Below are positions 36,172 to 45,264 of a stretch of DNA of 47,447 bases, one piece after another (within the stretch, counting starts at the first letter, position 1; the number at the start of each line of letters is the position of its first letter). The notes beneath the pieces were generated by a model. It ran no database searches. It was given only the letters and a program-made list of their open reading frames with translations, and had not been told where the DNA came from. Position numbers and translations under genes: made by a program. The stretch covers positions 1-47,447 of the forward strand of contig JALWQW010000017.1 of NCBI GenBank assembly GCA_026982895.1, read 5' to 3'. Source of the stretch: Microcaldota archaeon (lineage in GTDB: Archaea > Micrarchaeota > Micrarchaeia > Anstonellales > J096).

Positions 36172-36585
36172 ATGTATGAATATGTGGAGCACACAAGTGA
36201 TGTGAAAATAAGGGCTAAAGGGAAGAGCTTTGCAGAAGCACTCGAAAGCCTTATGCAAGGACTTATAGACTTGATGAAAAGCGGAAATACTGCTCAAAGC
36301 AATAAAGAAAAGGAAACTCTATTAGAGCTCAACACGAGCCATATAAACGACCTCGTTATTATGAGCTTAGAAAAAATACTTGTTATATCCGAAATCGAAA
36401 ATATTATCCCTAAAAAAGCAAAAATACTGGAAGAAGAGCACGAAAATCCCTATTATGTAAAGTTTGCCCTTTTTGGCAGTGAAGGCGAATTCAACGAAAC
36501 GCTCATAAAGGCAGTAACATATCACCAGTTGAAGGTTGAAAAAGAGGAGGATGGTTGGTTACTAGAAGTCATCGTCGATATATAA
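36172..36585 (+). CDS. Archease, cofactor of RtcB RNA ligase
   Basis: The 137-residue protein begins MYEYVEHTSDVKIRAKGKSF, the archease signature with its metal-binding Asp, and ends LKVEKEEDGWLLEVIVDI, the conserved C-terminal strand with Asp. Archease speeds guanylylation of the tRNA ligase RtcB, which is not in this window. The frame extends upstream to 36100, but the TATA box and conserved N-terminus fix ATG 36172. Its end overlaps a converging small membrane-protein gene. Confidence 0.93.
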   Translation: MYEYVEHTSDVKIRAKGKSFAEALESLMQGLIDLMKSGNTAQSNKEKETLLELNTSHINDLVIMSLEKILVISEIENIIPKKAKILEEEHENPYYVKFALFGSEGEFNETLIKAVTYHQLKVEKEEDGWLLEVIVDI

Positions 36586-36885
36586 TTCTGGATTTTTCTT
36601 AAACTCCTCCATAGCCCAAAAGCTTGCAGTGGTTACACCCACACCTAGAGACACAAGGAGGATTTTTAGCCAGAGAGGTGTTGATTTGTTCGTTTTATGT
36701 TCATTAAGCGGCTGATGGTTTGTAGTGTTGGGTGGCTTAGCCCTTTTCAGGACACGCTCGACCTTTGGCTTCTGTAGTTTAAGCATGAATTTAGGTGTGG
36801 ATTGTAAAGGCTGCGGCTTCAAAAACACTGTTGTTACAGTGCCAACCAAGATGGCTCGTTTTAATGTTTTATAAAGTTTGACCAT
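36562..36885 (-). CDS. Small membrane protein
   Basis: About 107 residues with a hydrophobic segment near the N-terminus (AILVGTVTTVFL), a basic proline-rich middle (KPKVERVLKRAKPP) and a clear membrane helix (LWLKILLVSLGVGVTTASFWAM) before an acidic end (YIDDDF). The start could be ATG 36885 or the GTG codons at 36894 and 36897; a TATA-like TTTATAAAG lies near 36915-36923. It overlaps the 3' end of archease by 24 bases. Function unknown. Confidence 0.55.
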   Translation of the reverse strand: MVKLYKTLKRAILVGTVTTVFLKPQPLQSTPKFMLKLQKPKVERVLKRAKPPNTTNHQPLNEHKTNKSTPLWLKILLVSLGVGVTTASFWAMEEFKKNPELYIDDDF

Positions 36886-36917
36886 AAAAATCACCACATG
36901 AATATCGACGAAAAGCT

Positions 36918-37778
36918 TTATAAATGTGATAGTGTGCGATAAAGAGGATAAAGAGCTTGTATAAACTGCGTTTTGCTCTTAGCTAGAGAGCACTCCTTTA
37001 AAGCGTGCAGGATTGTAACCCACCTGCCAACCAACACTTTAAGGCTATCAACATCTTCAAAACGAGAGCCTGCTATAAAAAAGGAAGGATACCGATATAG
37101 AAGAAAATTTAACGCGGTGTTTGCCTTCCTAGCATTTCGCCATCTGCTAGTTATACATGGTTTTAGATGGCAGAGATAGCTATGTTCTAGTGCTAGGATA
37201 TACTTTCTTTTGGAAGTCTCCTTTGGGTTGCTGAAGAGGTTGTCTGCTATATCTGCTAGTTTTATAATGGGCAAGCGCAAATCATCTTCTGTTAAAATAG
37301 AATGGACATAATTCGTGTAATTTGTGTAAGGGGCTGTTGTCAATAAATCCAAGGAACAATGCGGATATGCCTCATTTGGATAATAGCTCAATTTATGAAT
37401 GAGCAAAGCTACTTCCTCGCCGTACTTGTTTAATAAAAGCTGCTTCATCATTAGCTTATCATCGGCTTCCTCTATGACATCGTGAAAGAGCGCTGCTATA
37501 ACCCCTTTTCTAAGAGCTTCGCCCCTTATATCGTATCTTTTAAGTAGAAAAGAAGCTATAGCAGAAACACGAAGAGGATGAACAATATAAGGCACAGCCT
37601 CCCTGAATGAAGGGTCACGCTCGCGCTTCCTATACTTGCCTTTATAAGATTCCAAAGCCTGATTCAGAGCGCCTTCCAACAAGGGCTCCTTCTTCAGCTT
37701 GGCTCTAAATGATTCTGGCAGGGATTTGTCCATCCATTTAGAGAGGTCTTTCTTCGATTTGTCTTTAACCCTAGGCAT
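36918..37778 (-). CDS. HD-domain hydrolase resembling SpoT/MESH1
   Basis: The 286-residue protein carries the HD metal-site pattern of RelA/SpoT hydrolases: VPYIVHPLRVSAIA (His), AALFHDVIEEADDK (His-Asp then Glu) and LPIIKLADIADNLF (Asp and Asn). No synthetase, TGS or ACT domain follows, so it could be a stand-alone (p)ppGpp or nucleotide hydrolase. The C-terminal 90 residues are helical and unassigned. Alarmone metabolism is little known in archaea, so the substrate is open. Confidence 0.78.
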   Translation of the reverse strand: MPRVKDKSKKDLSKWMDKSLPESFRAKLKKEPLLEGALNQALESYKGKYRKRERDPSFREAVPYIVHPLRVSAIASFLLKRYDIRGEALRKGVIAALFHDVIEEADDKLMMKQLLLNKYGEEVALLIHKLSYYPNEAYPHCSLDLLTTAPYTNYTNYVHSILTEDDLRLPIIKLADIADNLFSNPKETSKRKYILALEHSYLCHLKPCITSRWRNARKANTALNFLLYRYPSFFIAGSRFEDVDSLKVLVGRWVTILHALKECSLAKSKTQFIQALYPLYRTLSHL

Positions 37779-37915
37779 TGCTATATTATGGCAAAAAGTA
37801 TTTATAAGTATTTGTTAATGCACTTAAGAAGCCAATACTTCCTTCAATGCGCTTTATTTTGTAAAATATTGGTGGTCTTTAACGAAATTTATGAACTCTA
37901 AAACACATAGAAAGC

Positions 37916-37926
37916 CATTATAAATC
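37916..37926 (+). promoter_or_regulatory. TATA box for the first HEAT-like paralogue
   Basis: CATTATAAATC is centred about 29 bases before ATG 37950. Confidence 0.6.
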
Positions 37927-37949
37927 TTTCGAGGCATAATTATATTGCA

Positions 37950-39392
37950 ATGGTCAGGAAAAATAAAATAGAGGTAAAGAAAAGGGAATTGAGGCAGAAG
38001 TCTAAAAGAGAAGAGCCGCCATTAGAAGACAAACTCATGATAAGTAGGGAAAAAAGAGTCAAGGCACTAATAGAGAAAATAGGGGGCAAATGGAAGGCTT
38101 TGGGCGAAGAACTTTATAAGATTTATAAAGAGGATAAAGAAGAGGCCTTTGGGCTTATAAATGCCATCAACACCAAGCTCAAGATAAAACAGCCAAAAGT
38201 AGAGTATGAAGAGCTCGAGAAGTGGTTAAATCTCTTGGTAGATGAAAAGTTGGCTTTCTCCTTAGATGATAAAGAAATGGTTAAAGCTGTGTTGGGTTTA
38301 GCTACCTTCTCTGGGCTGAAAGGGATAGGAAGTGAAGAGAATGTAAAGAAGAGCTTTGCCATGGTCGTGCTGAAGGAAGCTATGAAGAGCAATAACATTA
38401 GTAGGCGAGAGACAGCAGCTTGGCTTATAATTAGGCTCGGCTTGCAGAAGGAGCTTAAAGCGGAGTTGATGTTGTTGATGTTTGATGGCATAAGTGATGT
38501 GAGAGAAGTGGCTAAAAAGGCATGGAAGAAAGCTGGCTTTGGCAATGCGAAGGCAGTGTATGAGCGAATGAAAGAAGAGGAAAAAGAGCGAGTAAAAGAG
38601 CTAATAAGAGAGGCAGCGAGGAGTGATGATTTGGATTGGGGAAGACGATATGCAGCAGCTAAGCTCATAGGCGAGCTTGGCTTACAGGAGGAATTCTTAG
38701 ATAAGCTGGTAGAGCTAGTATTCGATGAGGAAGTGGTGGCTAAAGCAGCAGCCAAAGCCCTTAACAAATGGAGCAAAAGGCTGAGGAAGAGGGGCATCAG
38801 TGCAAGAGAGGAGTTAGAGAAGAGAAAGCAGGAATGGAAGAAAGAGATAAAGGAGAGAATAAGAAAGCTGATAGAAAAAGGGGATTTCCACCCTTCTCTT
38901 GATGCTATAAGGGCATTCCGTTGGTTAGAGGATTATAAGCCTGAACTGCTCCTCCTCTCCTTTGTGGAGGATAAAGAAGTTAAGAGAGTAGCAAAGATGG
39001 AGCTGCTGAAGAGGTATGGTGTAGGAAGCCTAATAAGAGGGAAGCCAAAATTAACAGACAAAGAAAGAGATGAGCTGAAGCAGCTAGTAGAGGAGGTAAT
39101 GAGAGAGGGTGATAATAAGGCAAGGGAGGCAGCGGTTAAGCTAGCCTTGAAGCTTAAGTCTTATGCGCTGTTATTGATTGTATGGCCTTATCTGCTCTGG
39201 GAGCCCTCGTTGTTAGATGAGAAAAGTGCGGAAAAAGCCAAAAAGTATATGAGGAAGCTCTTTGGAGAGCTGAGGTCCAACGTGGCTAAGAGGAAAGAAA
39301 GCAAGGCAAGCTTAGCTAACCCCTTCGCCCTCTCTACGCAAGCGAAGCTCGTCGGAGAGCTAGCCCTAGCTATGGCAGTGCTCTGCTTATAA
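37950..39392 (+). CDS. HEAT-like helical-repeat protein, paralogue 1
   Basis: A 480-residue, very basic, all-helical protein. After a charged N-terminus come helix pairs such as SRRETAAWLIIRLGLQKELKAE, GRRYAAAKLIGELGLQEEFL and VVAKAAAKALNKWSK, typical of HEAT-type repeats. It is paralogous to the next gene throughout: shared KWKALGEELYKIYKEDKEEAF near the start, the LGLQEEFL unit in the middle, and LANPF followed by a short hydrophobic end (LALAMAVLCL). Function unknown; such solenoids usually bind proteins or nucleic acid. Confidence 0.8.
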   Translation: MVRKNKIEVKKRELRQKSKREEPPLEDKLMISREKRVKALIEKIGGKWKALGEELYKIYKEDKEEAFGLINAINTKLKIKQPKVEYEELEKWLNLLVDEKLAFSLDDKEMVKAVLGLATFSGLKGIGSEENVKKSFAMVVLKEAMKSNNISRRETAAWLIIRLGLQKELKAELMLLMFDGISDVREVAKKAWKKAGFGNAKAVYERMKEEEKERVKELIREAARSDDLDWGRRYAAAKLIGELGLQEEFLDKLVELVFDEEVVAKAAAKALNKWSKRLRKRGISAREELEKRKQEWKKEIKERIRKLIEKGDFHPSLDAIRAFRWLEDYKPELLLLSFVEDKEVKRVAKMELLKRYGVGSLIRGKPKLTDKERDELKQLVEEVMREGDNKAREAAVKLALKLKSYALLLIVWPYLLWEPSLLDEKSAEKAKKYMRKLFGELRSNVAKRKESKASLANPFALSTQAKLVGELALAMAVLCL

Positions 39393-39443
39393 TCCAGAAA
39401 ACAGGCTTTTAAGCTTTTCTAGGCTCAATATAAATGGATAATC

Positions 39444-41216
39444 ATGCCTACTAAAAAACGAATAATGAAACAGAAAGAGCAAAGGAGCACAGGAAAATTA
39501 AGCCCAAAACAAAGAGATGAAAAAGAGCCCCTAATAGAGAGGTTTGAAGAGAGTGTGGAAGAAAAAGCCTCAAAGCTATTGGAAGAAACAAAGGATGATT
39601 GGGAAAGGATGGGCAAAAAGCTCTATGAGATTTATACAAAAGATAAAGAGGAGGCCTTTGAGCTTATTAGCGATATAAATAGGAAAAGAGGAGAAAGGAA
39701 AATTAAGGTCGATATTCTTAATAAAAAAGCTCAAAGATGGGAAAAATTGGTGGAGGAAGGATTAAAGCTGTTGGGAGGAGAAGGCCTCAACTTTTCCATG
39801 GAAAAAAGCAGAAAACGAACAGAGGCTGTATTGAGCTTGGCAGCGTTTTCAGGCATCAAAGAAATAAAAAACGACTATGACTTAAAAAAGGCGTTTGCCA
39901 AAGTTCTTATAAAAGAAATAATAAACCCCTATGATGAGAGGCTTTCCTTAGCGATAGACCTCACACAAAATCTCAAATTGTACGATGAATTATTGTTGGA
40001 TTTGATAATAATAGCATATCATGATGAATGGGGGGCAGAAGAGAAAGCCATAGACACCGTAATTAATTATGATCATATAAGAGATGTAATGAAAGATGTA
40101 ACGAAGAAGAACCCAAAAATGGCTAAAGAGATAAAGAAGATAATATTGGAGGGTGTGGAAATAGGAGAAATATGGAAATCTTATGTATCTGCCACACTTA
40201 TTAAAGAGCTGGGCTTGCAGGAAGAATTCTTAGAAGTATTGGAAGAGCTATTGTTTTTCCACGATGAAGACAGAACAGACAACAGAGTCAATTTAACAGC
40301 AGCAGAAGCCCTCTTTGAGTGGAGCCCTGAATTATGGAATGAAGCCATTGCATCTGACGAAGCAGATAAGAGAAAGAAGGAGTTGAAAGAAAGAATAACA
40401 AGAGGATTAAGAAGCTGGATAATAAATACGGAAGGCTTAGATAAAGAAGAGGCCATAAACATTATCTCTATATTGGGTTTACATGAGAAATTTGTTTATG
40501 AGCTTCTCGACAGCCTATTTGATGAAGATTTAGATGTTGTGAAGGCTGCTATACCCGCTATTCGAGATTGGAATGAACAATTAAAAAACAGAAGCAGCAG
40601 TATCAAAAACATCATAATAAAGCTTGGATTGTTAAATGAATTTAAAGAGAAGATTGATGAAAAGCTAAGCAATGGCGAGGAGGCGGCGAGATACGGAAGC
40701 ATAGCACTTATAGCTGAGTTGGATTTAGAGGACGAATTCTTCCATAAGCTCTTGAATAGAATCTTTGAAGAAGATGAGAGCTATATCATATCTACAGCAG
40801 CAGAAATCGTAGGACTTTGGAACAATAAGCTAAAAGAGTGGAGGAGCAGTGGTGTAAAATACCTGGAGAAAAATGATCCTAAGATAGTTAATGAGATGGT
40901 AGAAAAAATAGAGGTGGGTTTAAAGAGTAAAAAATGGCAACAGCGGTACGCAGCCGTTCAGCTCATAGCCCATTTAGACTTGTGGGAGTGGTTTTTATTT
41001 GGGCTTGTTCCTTTAATCAACGATAGGGAAAGGATTATTCAACAAGTGTTAAAACATATGAAACCCAACCTCAAAGAGCGTGTAATAAAGAGAGTGAAAG
41101 ACATTGAAGAGCACACCAAAAAAGACCCTGCTGGATTAACTAATCCCTTCACCACAACTTCTTATGAGAAAAACAGAGAGGCGCTCGCCACAGCCCTTTT
41201 TCTCTTATGCATTTAA
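39444..41216 (+). CDS. HEAT-like helical-repeat protein, paralogue 2
   Basis: A 590-residue homologue of the preceding gene, less basic and with extra repeat units in the C-terminal half (YGSIALIAELDLEDEFFHKL, RYAAVQLIAHLDLWEWFLFG). N-terminal DWERMGKKLYEIYTKDKEEAF and C-terminal LTNPF...ALATALFLLCI correspond to the same positions in paralogue 1. The 51-base gap includes its own TATA-like GCTTTTAAGC (39402-39411), so it may be transcribed with or apart from its neighbour. The pair arose by tandem duplication. Confidence 0.8.
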   Translation: MPTKKRIMKQKEQRSTGKLSPKQRDEKEPLIERFEESVEEKASKLLEETKDDWERMGKKLYEIYTKDKEEAFELISDINRKRGERKIKVDILNKKAQRWEKLVEEGLKLLGGEGLNFSMEKSRKRTEAVLSLAAFSGIKEIKNDYDLKKAFAKVLIKEIINPYDERLSLAIDLTQNLKLYDELLLDLIIIAYHDEWGAEEKAIDTVINYDHIRDVMKDVTKKNPKMAKEIKKIILEGVEIGEIWKSYVSATLIKELGLQEEFLEVLEELLFFHDEDRTDNRVNLTAAEALFEWSPELWNEAIASDEADKRKKELKERITRGLRSWIINTEGLDKEEAINIISILGLHEKFVYELLDSLFDEDLDVVKAAIPAIRDWNEQLKNRSSSIKNIIIKLGLLNEFKEKIDEKLSNGEEAARYGSIALIAELDLEDEFFHKLLNRIFEEDESYIISTAAEIVGLWNNKLKEWRSSGVKYLEKNDPKIVNEMVEKIEVGLKSKKWQQRYAAVQLIAHLDLWEWFLFGLVPLINDRERIIQQVLKHMKPNLKERVIKRVKDIEEHTKKDPAGLTNPFTTTSYEKNREALATALFLLCI

Positions 41217-41339
41217 TAGCGTTTAATATAATATACTTTTCTCATACAAGCAAAGATAATTTAAACAATTTAACACACTAACTCCTAACACACTGACTGC
41301 TTATTATTCTATTATAATGTTTAGAAAAAATAGTGCAAA

Positions 41340-41364
41340 GGAAGGAAGATGGATAATTACTAGG
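41340..41364 (-). repeat. 23S processing stem, 3' arm
   Basis: These 25 bases match the reverse complement of 44973-44997 with one difference, which is a G-U pair in RNA. Together they form the long helix that brackets archaeal 23S rRNA and is cut to release pre-23S. Confidence 0.85.
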
Positions 41365-42309
41365 CGATCCCTTTAGTAGTGGCTAGCTAAACACCTCGAA
41401 GTTTCCCCCTTGGTGCTTACACTACCACCCTATCAAACCCATCTGCTGTGGGCGGACTTAGGAGCCTAGTCTTGGGAGTGGCTTCGACCTTAGATGCTTT
41501 CAGGTCTTATCCACATGGGGCGTAGCTGCTCGGCAGTGCCAATTGACAACCGATCGACCAGAGGCCCCGAGTCCCCGTTCCTCTCGTACTGAAGGACCCT
41601 TACCCTCAGGCTCCAACGCTCCCAGTAGATACTACCGTACTGTCTCGCGACGTACTGAACCCAGCTCATGTGGGTCTTTAACGGATGAACAAACCGACCC
41701 TTGGTGGCTCCTGCACCACCAGGATGACCCAAGCCGACAGCGATGTACCAAACCGCGGGGTCGATGTGTACTCTCGCCCGCGACAAGTCTGTTACCCCCG
41801 GGGTAGCTTGTCTGACAGAGTAGGCTCCCACTAAAGGAGCACTACTGTTCGATAAGCCATGCTTTCGCAGCTGCTTTCCACGCTTTTAGGAAAGCAGTCA
41901 GGCCGACATATGTCTTTATCCCTCTGCGACGGATTTCTGACCCGTCTGAGTCGACCTTTGGGCACCCATGTTTCTTTATCGTGGGTGTACCGCCCCAGCC
42001 AAACTACCCACCAGACGCTGTCCCCTTTTCAGGGTAAACTCCGCTAGTCGAAATAGGTGGTGTTCCATTGGCGCCTCTGCCGCCCCCGGAAGGACGGCTT
42101 CGAAGGCTCCCACCTACGCTCTGTATCCCGACCAGCGAAATAACGCCTGGCTGTAGTAAAGCTCCACGGGGTCTTCGTTTCCCACTGGGAGTCCCCGGCA
42201 TCTTCACCGGGCAGTGAGTTCACAGGGTCCCAGGCAGGGACAGTGGGAGAGTCGTTACGCCATTCATGCAAGCCGCCAATTAAGCGGCGAGGTATTACGC
42301 TACCTTAAG

Positions 42310-43033
42310 CAACTCCTATTGTCATGGCTTATGCCAAAACAACAAGAGCTGGACCATATCACTCTTCCTCCGAGCCTCTCAGCTCTTCTTGGAGGAAGCC
42401 CTGGCGTATGGCCTCTGAGGACTCCCACCTTTTAGAGAAGACAAAACCTCCTCTAAAGAGCGCTTCCTTGGCTGCTTTGTCGCCTTATAAGCAAGCTTCA
42501 ACAACCTTATGAAGCCTTCACGAGTCCAATGCTCCTTATGTTCTAAGCCCTCTACGATCTCAGCAAAGAGCTGAAAATCACGGGCCTTAACTACAAGCTT
42601 GTGTTTCTTAAAAAAAGGCAGGATTTTCTCAATCAACTGCCTCCTGTTATCGACAACATATTGCCATTCATCTTGGCCATGCTTCTTTTCCACCCTTCCA
42701 GCGTTGAACACGACCTTCATAGTGTCTAACACTATCCTGTCTTTTTGTACAACATGGAAAACAGGGTCAAGAACATAGCCAAAACGCATGCCTTCTTGTT
42801 TCTTTACACTAACGCTAAAGCAACCCTCTGCATCGACAAAACCTACAATATACCAATGCAGATACTTGCGACGACGGGGATACTTTGTTGCGTTCTCGCC
42901 TAATTCATGTATCATTTTTTCACCTCGGTGGTTGCCTGCTGATCTCCTGCACCGCTTCTGCGCTGTTCCTTGCTCAGGGGCAGAAGCCTTCGGATTCCCA
43001 GCATATAGCCAGGTTTTACGACCCCCTAAGTCG
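42310..43033 (-). mobile_element. Group I intron in 23S rRNA (domain IV, about position 1923)
   Basis: The exons CTCTGACCCT (ending at 43034) and CTTAAGGTAGCG (starting at 42309) are contiguous in normal 23S rRNA. The 724-base insert starts CGACTTAGGGGGTC and ends GGAGTTG. GACCCU of the exon pairs with GGGGUC inside the intron (43020-43025), giving the U-G pair at the 5' splice site, and the intron ends in G: both are hallmarks of group I introns. Core elements are visible: P (ATGCTGGGAA, 42992-43007 region), Q (GATCAGCAGGCAACC, 42930-42946), R (CCTCAGAGGCCATACGCC, 42401-42420 region) and S (GATATGGTCC, 42351-42360). P and Q can pair as P4, and R and S as P7. Site numbering uses E. coli positions and is inferred. 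Confidence 0.88.
42379..42915 (-). CDS. LAGLIDADG homing endonuclease in the 23S intron
   Basis: The 178-residue protein has one LAGLIDADG motif (HWYIVGFVDAEGCFSV, near residues 20-35), so it should act as a homodimer. VDPVFHVVQKDR-like strands follow (VLDPVFHVVQKDRIVLDTMK). A GAGGTG sequence seven bases before ATG 42915 is a good ribosome-binding site. Its last codons (GGSPQRPYARASSKKS) are read from the conserved intron core R/P7 region, so coding and ribozyme sequence overlap. It would cut intronless 23S genes near CTTAAGGTAGC and spread the intron. Confidence 0.92.
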   Translation of the reverse strand: MIHELGENATKYPRRRKYLHWYIVGFVDAEGCFSVSVKKQEGMRFGYVLDPVFHVVQKDRIVLDTMKVVFNAGRVEKKHGQDEWQYVVDNRRQLIEKILPFFKKHKLVVKARDFQLFAEIVEGLEHKEHWTREGFIRLLKLAYKATKQPRKRSLEEVLSSLKGGSPQRPYARASSKKS

Positions 43034-44972
43034 AGGGTCAGAGTTACCCCCGCTCTTTACCAGCCCTTCTTCCCCTTGAAAAGGGCTTTCAGGTACTGGC
43101 AGTGAGCAGGCGTCGGCCACCGTGCTAAGCGTTTCCGCTTTGCGATGACCTGTGTTTTTGGTAAACAGTCGCTCTCCCCTGGTCACTGCGACCTGGACTC
43201 TCGCGAATCCAGGCACCCCTTCTAGCAAACATACAGGGCTAATTTGCCGAGTTCCCTTGCCTGGGTTCCCCCTACAGGGCTGAGCCTTTTCAGCTAGGGG
43301 CACCTGTATTGGTTCTAGGTACGGTCATGAAGGATCGTTCCTGGTCCCTTTTCATGGGCCCCAGGCATCAGTCTATTTACACCATAAAGGTTTACTTCCC
43401 TTCTCCTCATAACGAGACTCCGAGAAGTTATCCCTCTTAGACCTCCGAAGAGGCTAGACCTAGCCCAAGGCGTCAGGACACAGGCATGCGTTACCGAAGC
43501 CTACCTTCATGGGGCAGGAATATTAACCTGCTTCCCTTTCGTCTTTCAGGAGTTACCCTTAGACTTAGGACCGCCTAACCCGCAGCTGACGAACATTGCT
43601 GCGGAAACCGCGCCCTATCAGCCCCCTGGGATTCTCGCCCAGGTATGCTGCTACTAACGCCAGGATATTCATTCCAGACAGCTCCACACGACTTTACAGC
43701 CGTGCTTCTACGCTATCCGGACGCCCCCCTACTCAATGAGCCATTGGCTCTGGCAGGGTATCGGGAGCCGGCTTAGCCCCGTCAATCTTTGGAGACTGCC
43801 CTCTCGGCTGGTCCGCTGTTACGCGTTGCTTAGAGGGTGGCTGCTTCTAAGCCTACCTTCCAGCTGTCTGGGAGGAGAGCCTCCTTTGAGATTTACACTT
43901 AGCCGGCACTTAGGGCCCTTAACCCTGCGTACGGTCGTTCCCGTAAGGGCTCTCAGGCTTACCCCAGAGAAACCCCACTGCCGCCTTCTACGGAGCCTAA
44001 GGATTCGGAGTTCGATAGGGAAGTGAGGGATTTCTCCCCCGGGCTTCCCAGTCGGTGCTCTACCCCTTAGGCTTCCTCCAGCGACGCTGTCCTGAGGGAC
44101 ATTTCGGAGGGAACCCGCTATCGCCCGGCTCGATTGGCCTATCACCCCTATAGCAGAGTCACCCGAGGGGATATACCACCACCGGTTGAGGACCTCCACC
44201 AGCATTCCTGCTGGCTTCATCCTGCTCCGCCATAGATCGCGCGGGCTTCGGGTCTCCAGGCAGTGACTAAGCCCCCGTTAAGAGGCCGTCCCTTGCAGAG
44301 CTGCGGACTTTCGCTTTCGCTTCGGCTTTCGCCTCGCCACTACCCAGAACTCCCTGGCTCTTGCTTCGAGAAGAACGCCCGGACCTTGGATCACCCATTT
44401 CCCCGAAGTCGTTGCCTCCTCCGAGTTCCATGGGCCAACCTTTCAGGCCACGGGCCGCCTGTCCCCACCTAGTTTCAGGTTCTTTTAACCCTCCTGCCGG
44501 AGAACTTTTCAGCGTTCGCTCACGCTACTAATTCGCTATCGGTCTGTAGTTGCTATTTAGACTTGGGAGTTAGTTCTCCCATCTTCCCGCCCTCAGCCAG
44601 AGAACGGTACTCATCCAGTTCGCTCCTTCTGCCTTAATCTACGGGGCTTTCACCCTCTATGGCGTCCCATTCCAGGGAACTTCGACTCAACAGAAGGATG
44701 CTACCTCACACATCCACCATAACATTACTGCTATGGCATTCGTGACGGTCTGTCCGGGGTCCACTCGCGTTACTACCCGGATCGCTATTGCTTTCTTTTC
44801 CTCCCGGTACTAAGTTACTTCAATTTCCGGGGTGCTTCGTGCACCGTAAAAACGGCACACACTGCTCGATCCCAGGATTAACACCAGCATGCGGTTACCC
44901 TGGGCTTATCGCAGCTTGCCACGGAGCTTCGCTAACTACAGCCGAGCCATCCACTAGGTGGGTTGCAGCATA

Positions 44973-44997
44973 CCTAGTAATTACCCATCTTCCTTCC
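44973..44997 (-). repeat. 23S processing stem, 5' arm
   Basis: Pairs with 41340-41364 over 25 bases (24 Watson-Crick pairs and one G-U), on the upstream side of the 23S gene. Confidence 0.85.
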
Positions 44998-45142
44998 CAC
45001 TTAGTTTCCAGATGGAAACCGCACAAGCATAAACGCCTTCACAGGCATCGTTGTTTCTTCAAAGAAGGTTTTTTAAATATAGCGGTTTATCACAGGCGAA
45101 GAGACCTCCAATTGCCGCCGTACTATAACTATATGGCAAAGA

Positions 45143-45153
45143 GTTTATAAATG
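45143..45153 (-). promoter_or_regulatory. Promoter of the 23S rRNA gene
   Basis: On the minus strand CATTTATAAAC, a strong TATA box, lies about 145 bases before the processing stem. The leader 44998-45140 holds no gene. This gives the 23S its own promoter, in keeping with the absence of an upstream 16S. Confidence 0.6.
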
Positions 45154-45216
45154 TAATGGAAAGCTTGGAAGGAACAATCTTATCGCAGAGGGATTTGTAG
45201 AATAAATTTAAAAAGC

Positions 45217-45227
45217 GTTTAAATAGG
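45217..45227 (+). promoter_or_regulatory. TATA box for the DUF917 gene
   Basis: GTTTAAATAGG lies about 40 bases before ATG 45265. GGAGGG at 45254-45259 is a ribosome-binding site five bases before the start. Confidence 0.55.
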
Positions 45228-45264
45228 CATTAGATATACACAGCTATACAAATGGAGGGATAGA

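Larger units (their letters stand above)
41365..44972 (-). rRNA. 23S ribosomal RNA with a group I intron
   Basis: The minus strand carries the whole large-subunit rRNA. Landmarks are the sarcin-ricin loop AGTACGAGAGGAACGG near 41573-41588, the domain IV segment CTTAAGGTAGCG ending at 42309, GAAGACCCCGTGGAGCTT in domain V, and the 5' region CTAGTGGATGGCTCGGC near 44957. Coordinates given are the span inside the processing stem; mature ends lie slightly inside. Without the 724-base intron the length is about 2.88 kb, normal for archaea. No 16S, 5S or tRNA gene is linked: protein genes lie directly on both sides. Several apparent frames on both strands here are artefacts of rRNA. Confidence 0.95.

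Noticed and set aside
42310-43033. Bulge-helix-bulge type archaeal intron
   Set aside because: I could not draw a bulge-helix-bulge at the junctions, while the group I guide pairing, terminal G and P/Q/R/S elements all fit.
41490-45150. Open frames on both strands inside the 23S region, other than the LAGLIDADG gene
   Set aside because: They read rRNA or its complement; none has a ribosome-binding site or protein-like sequence.
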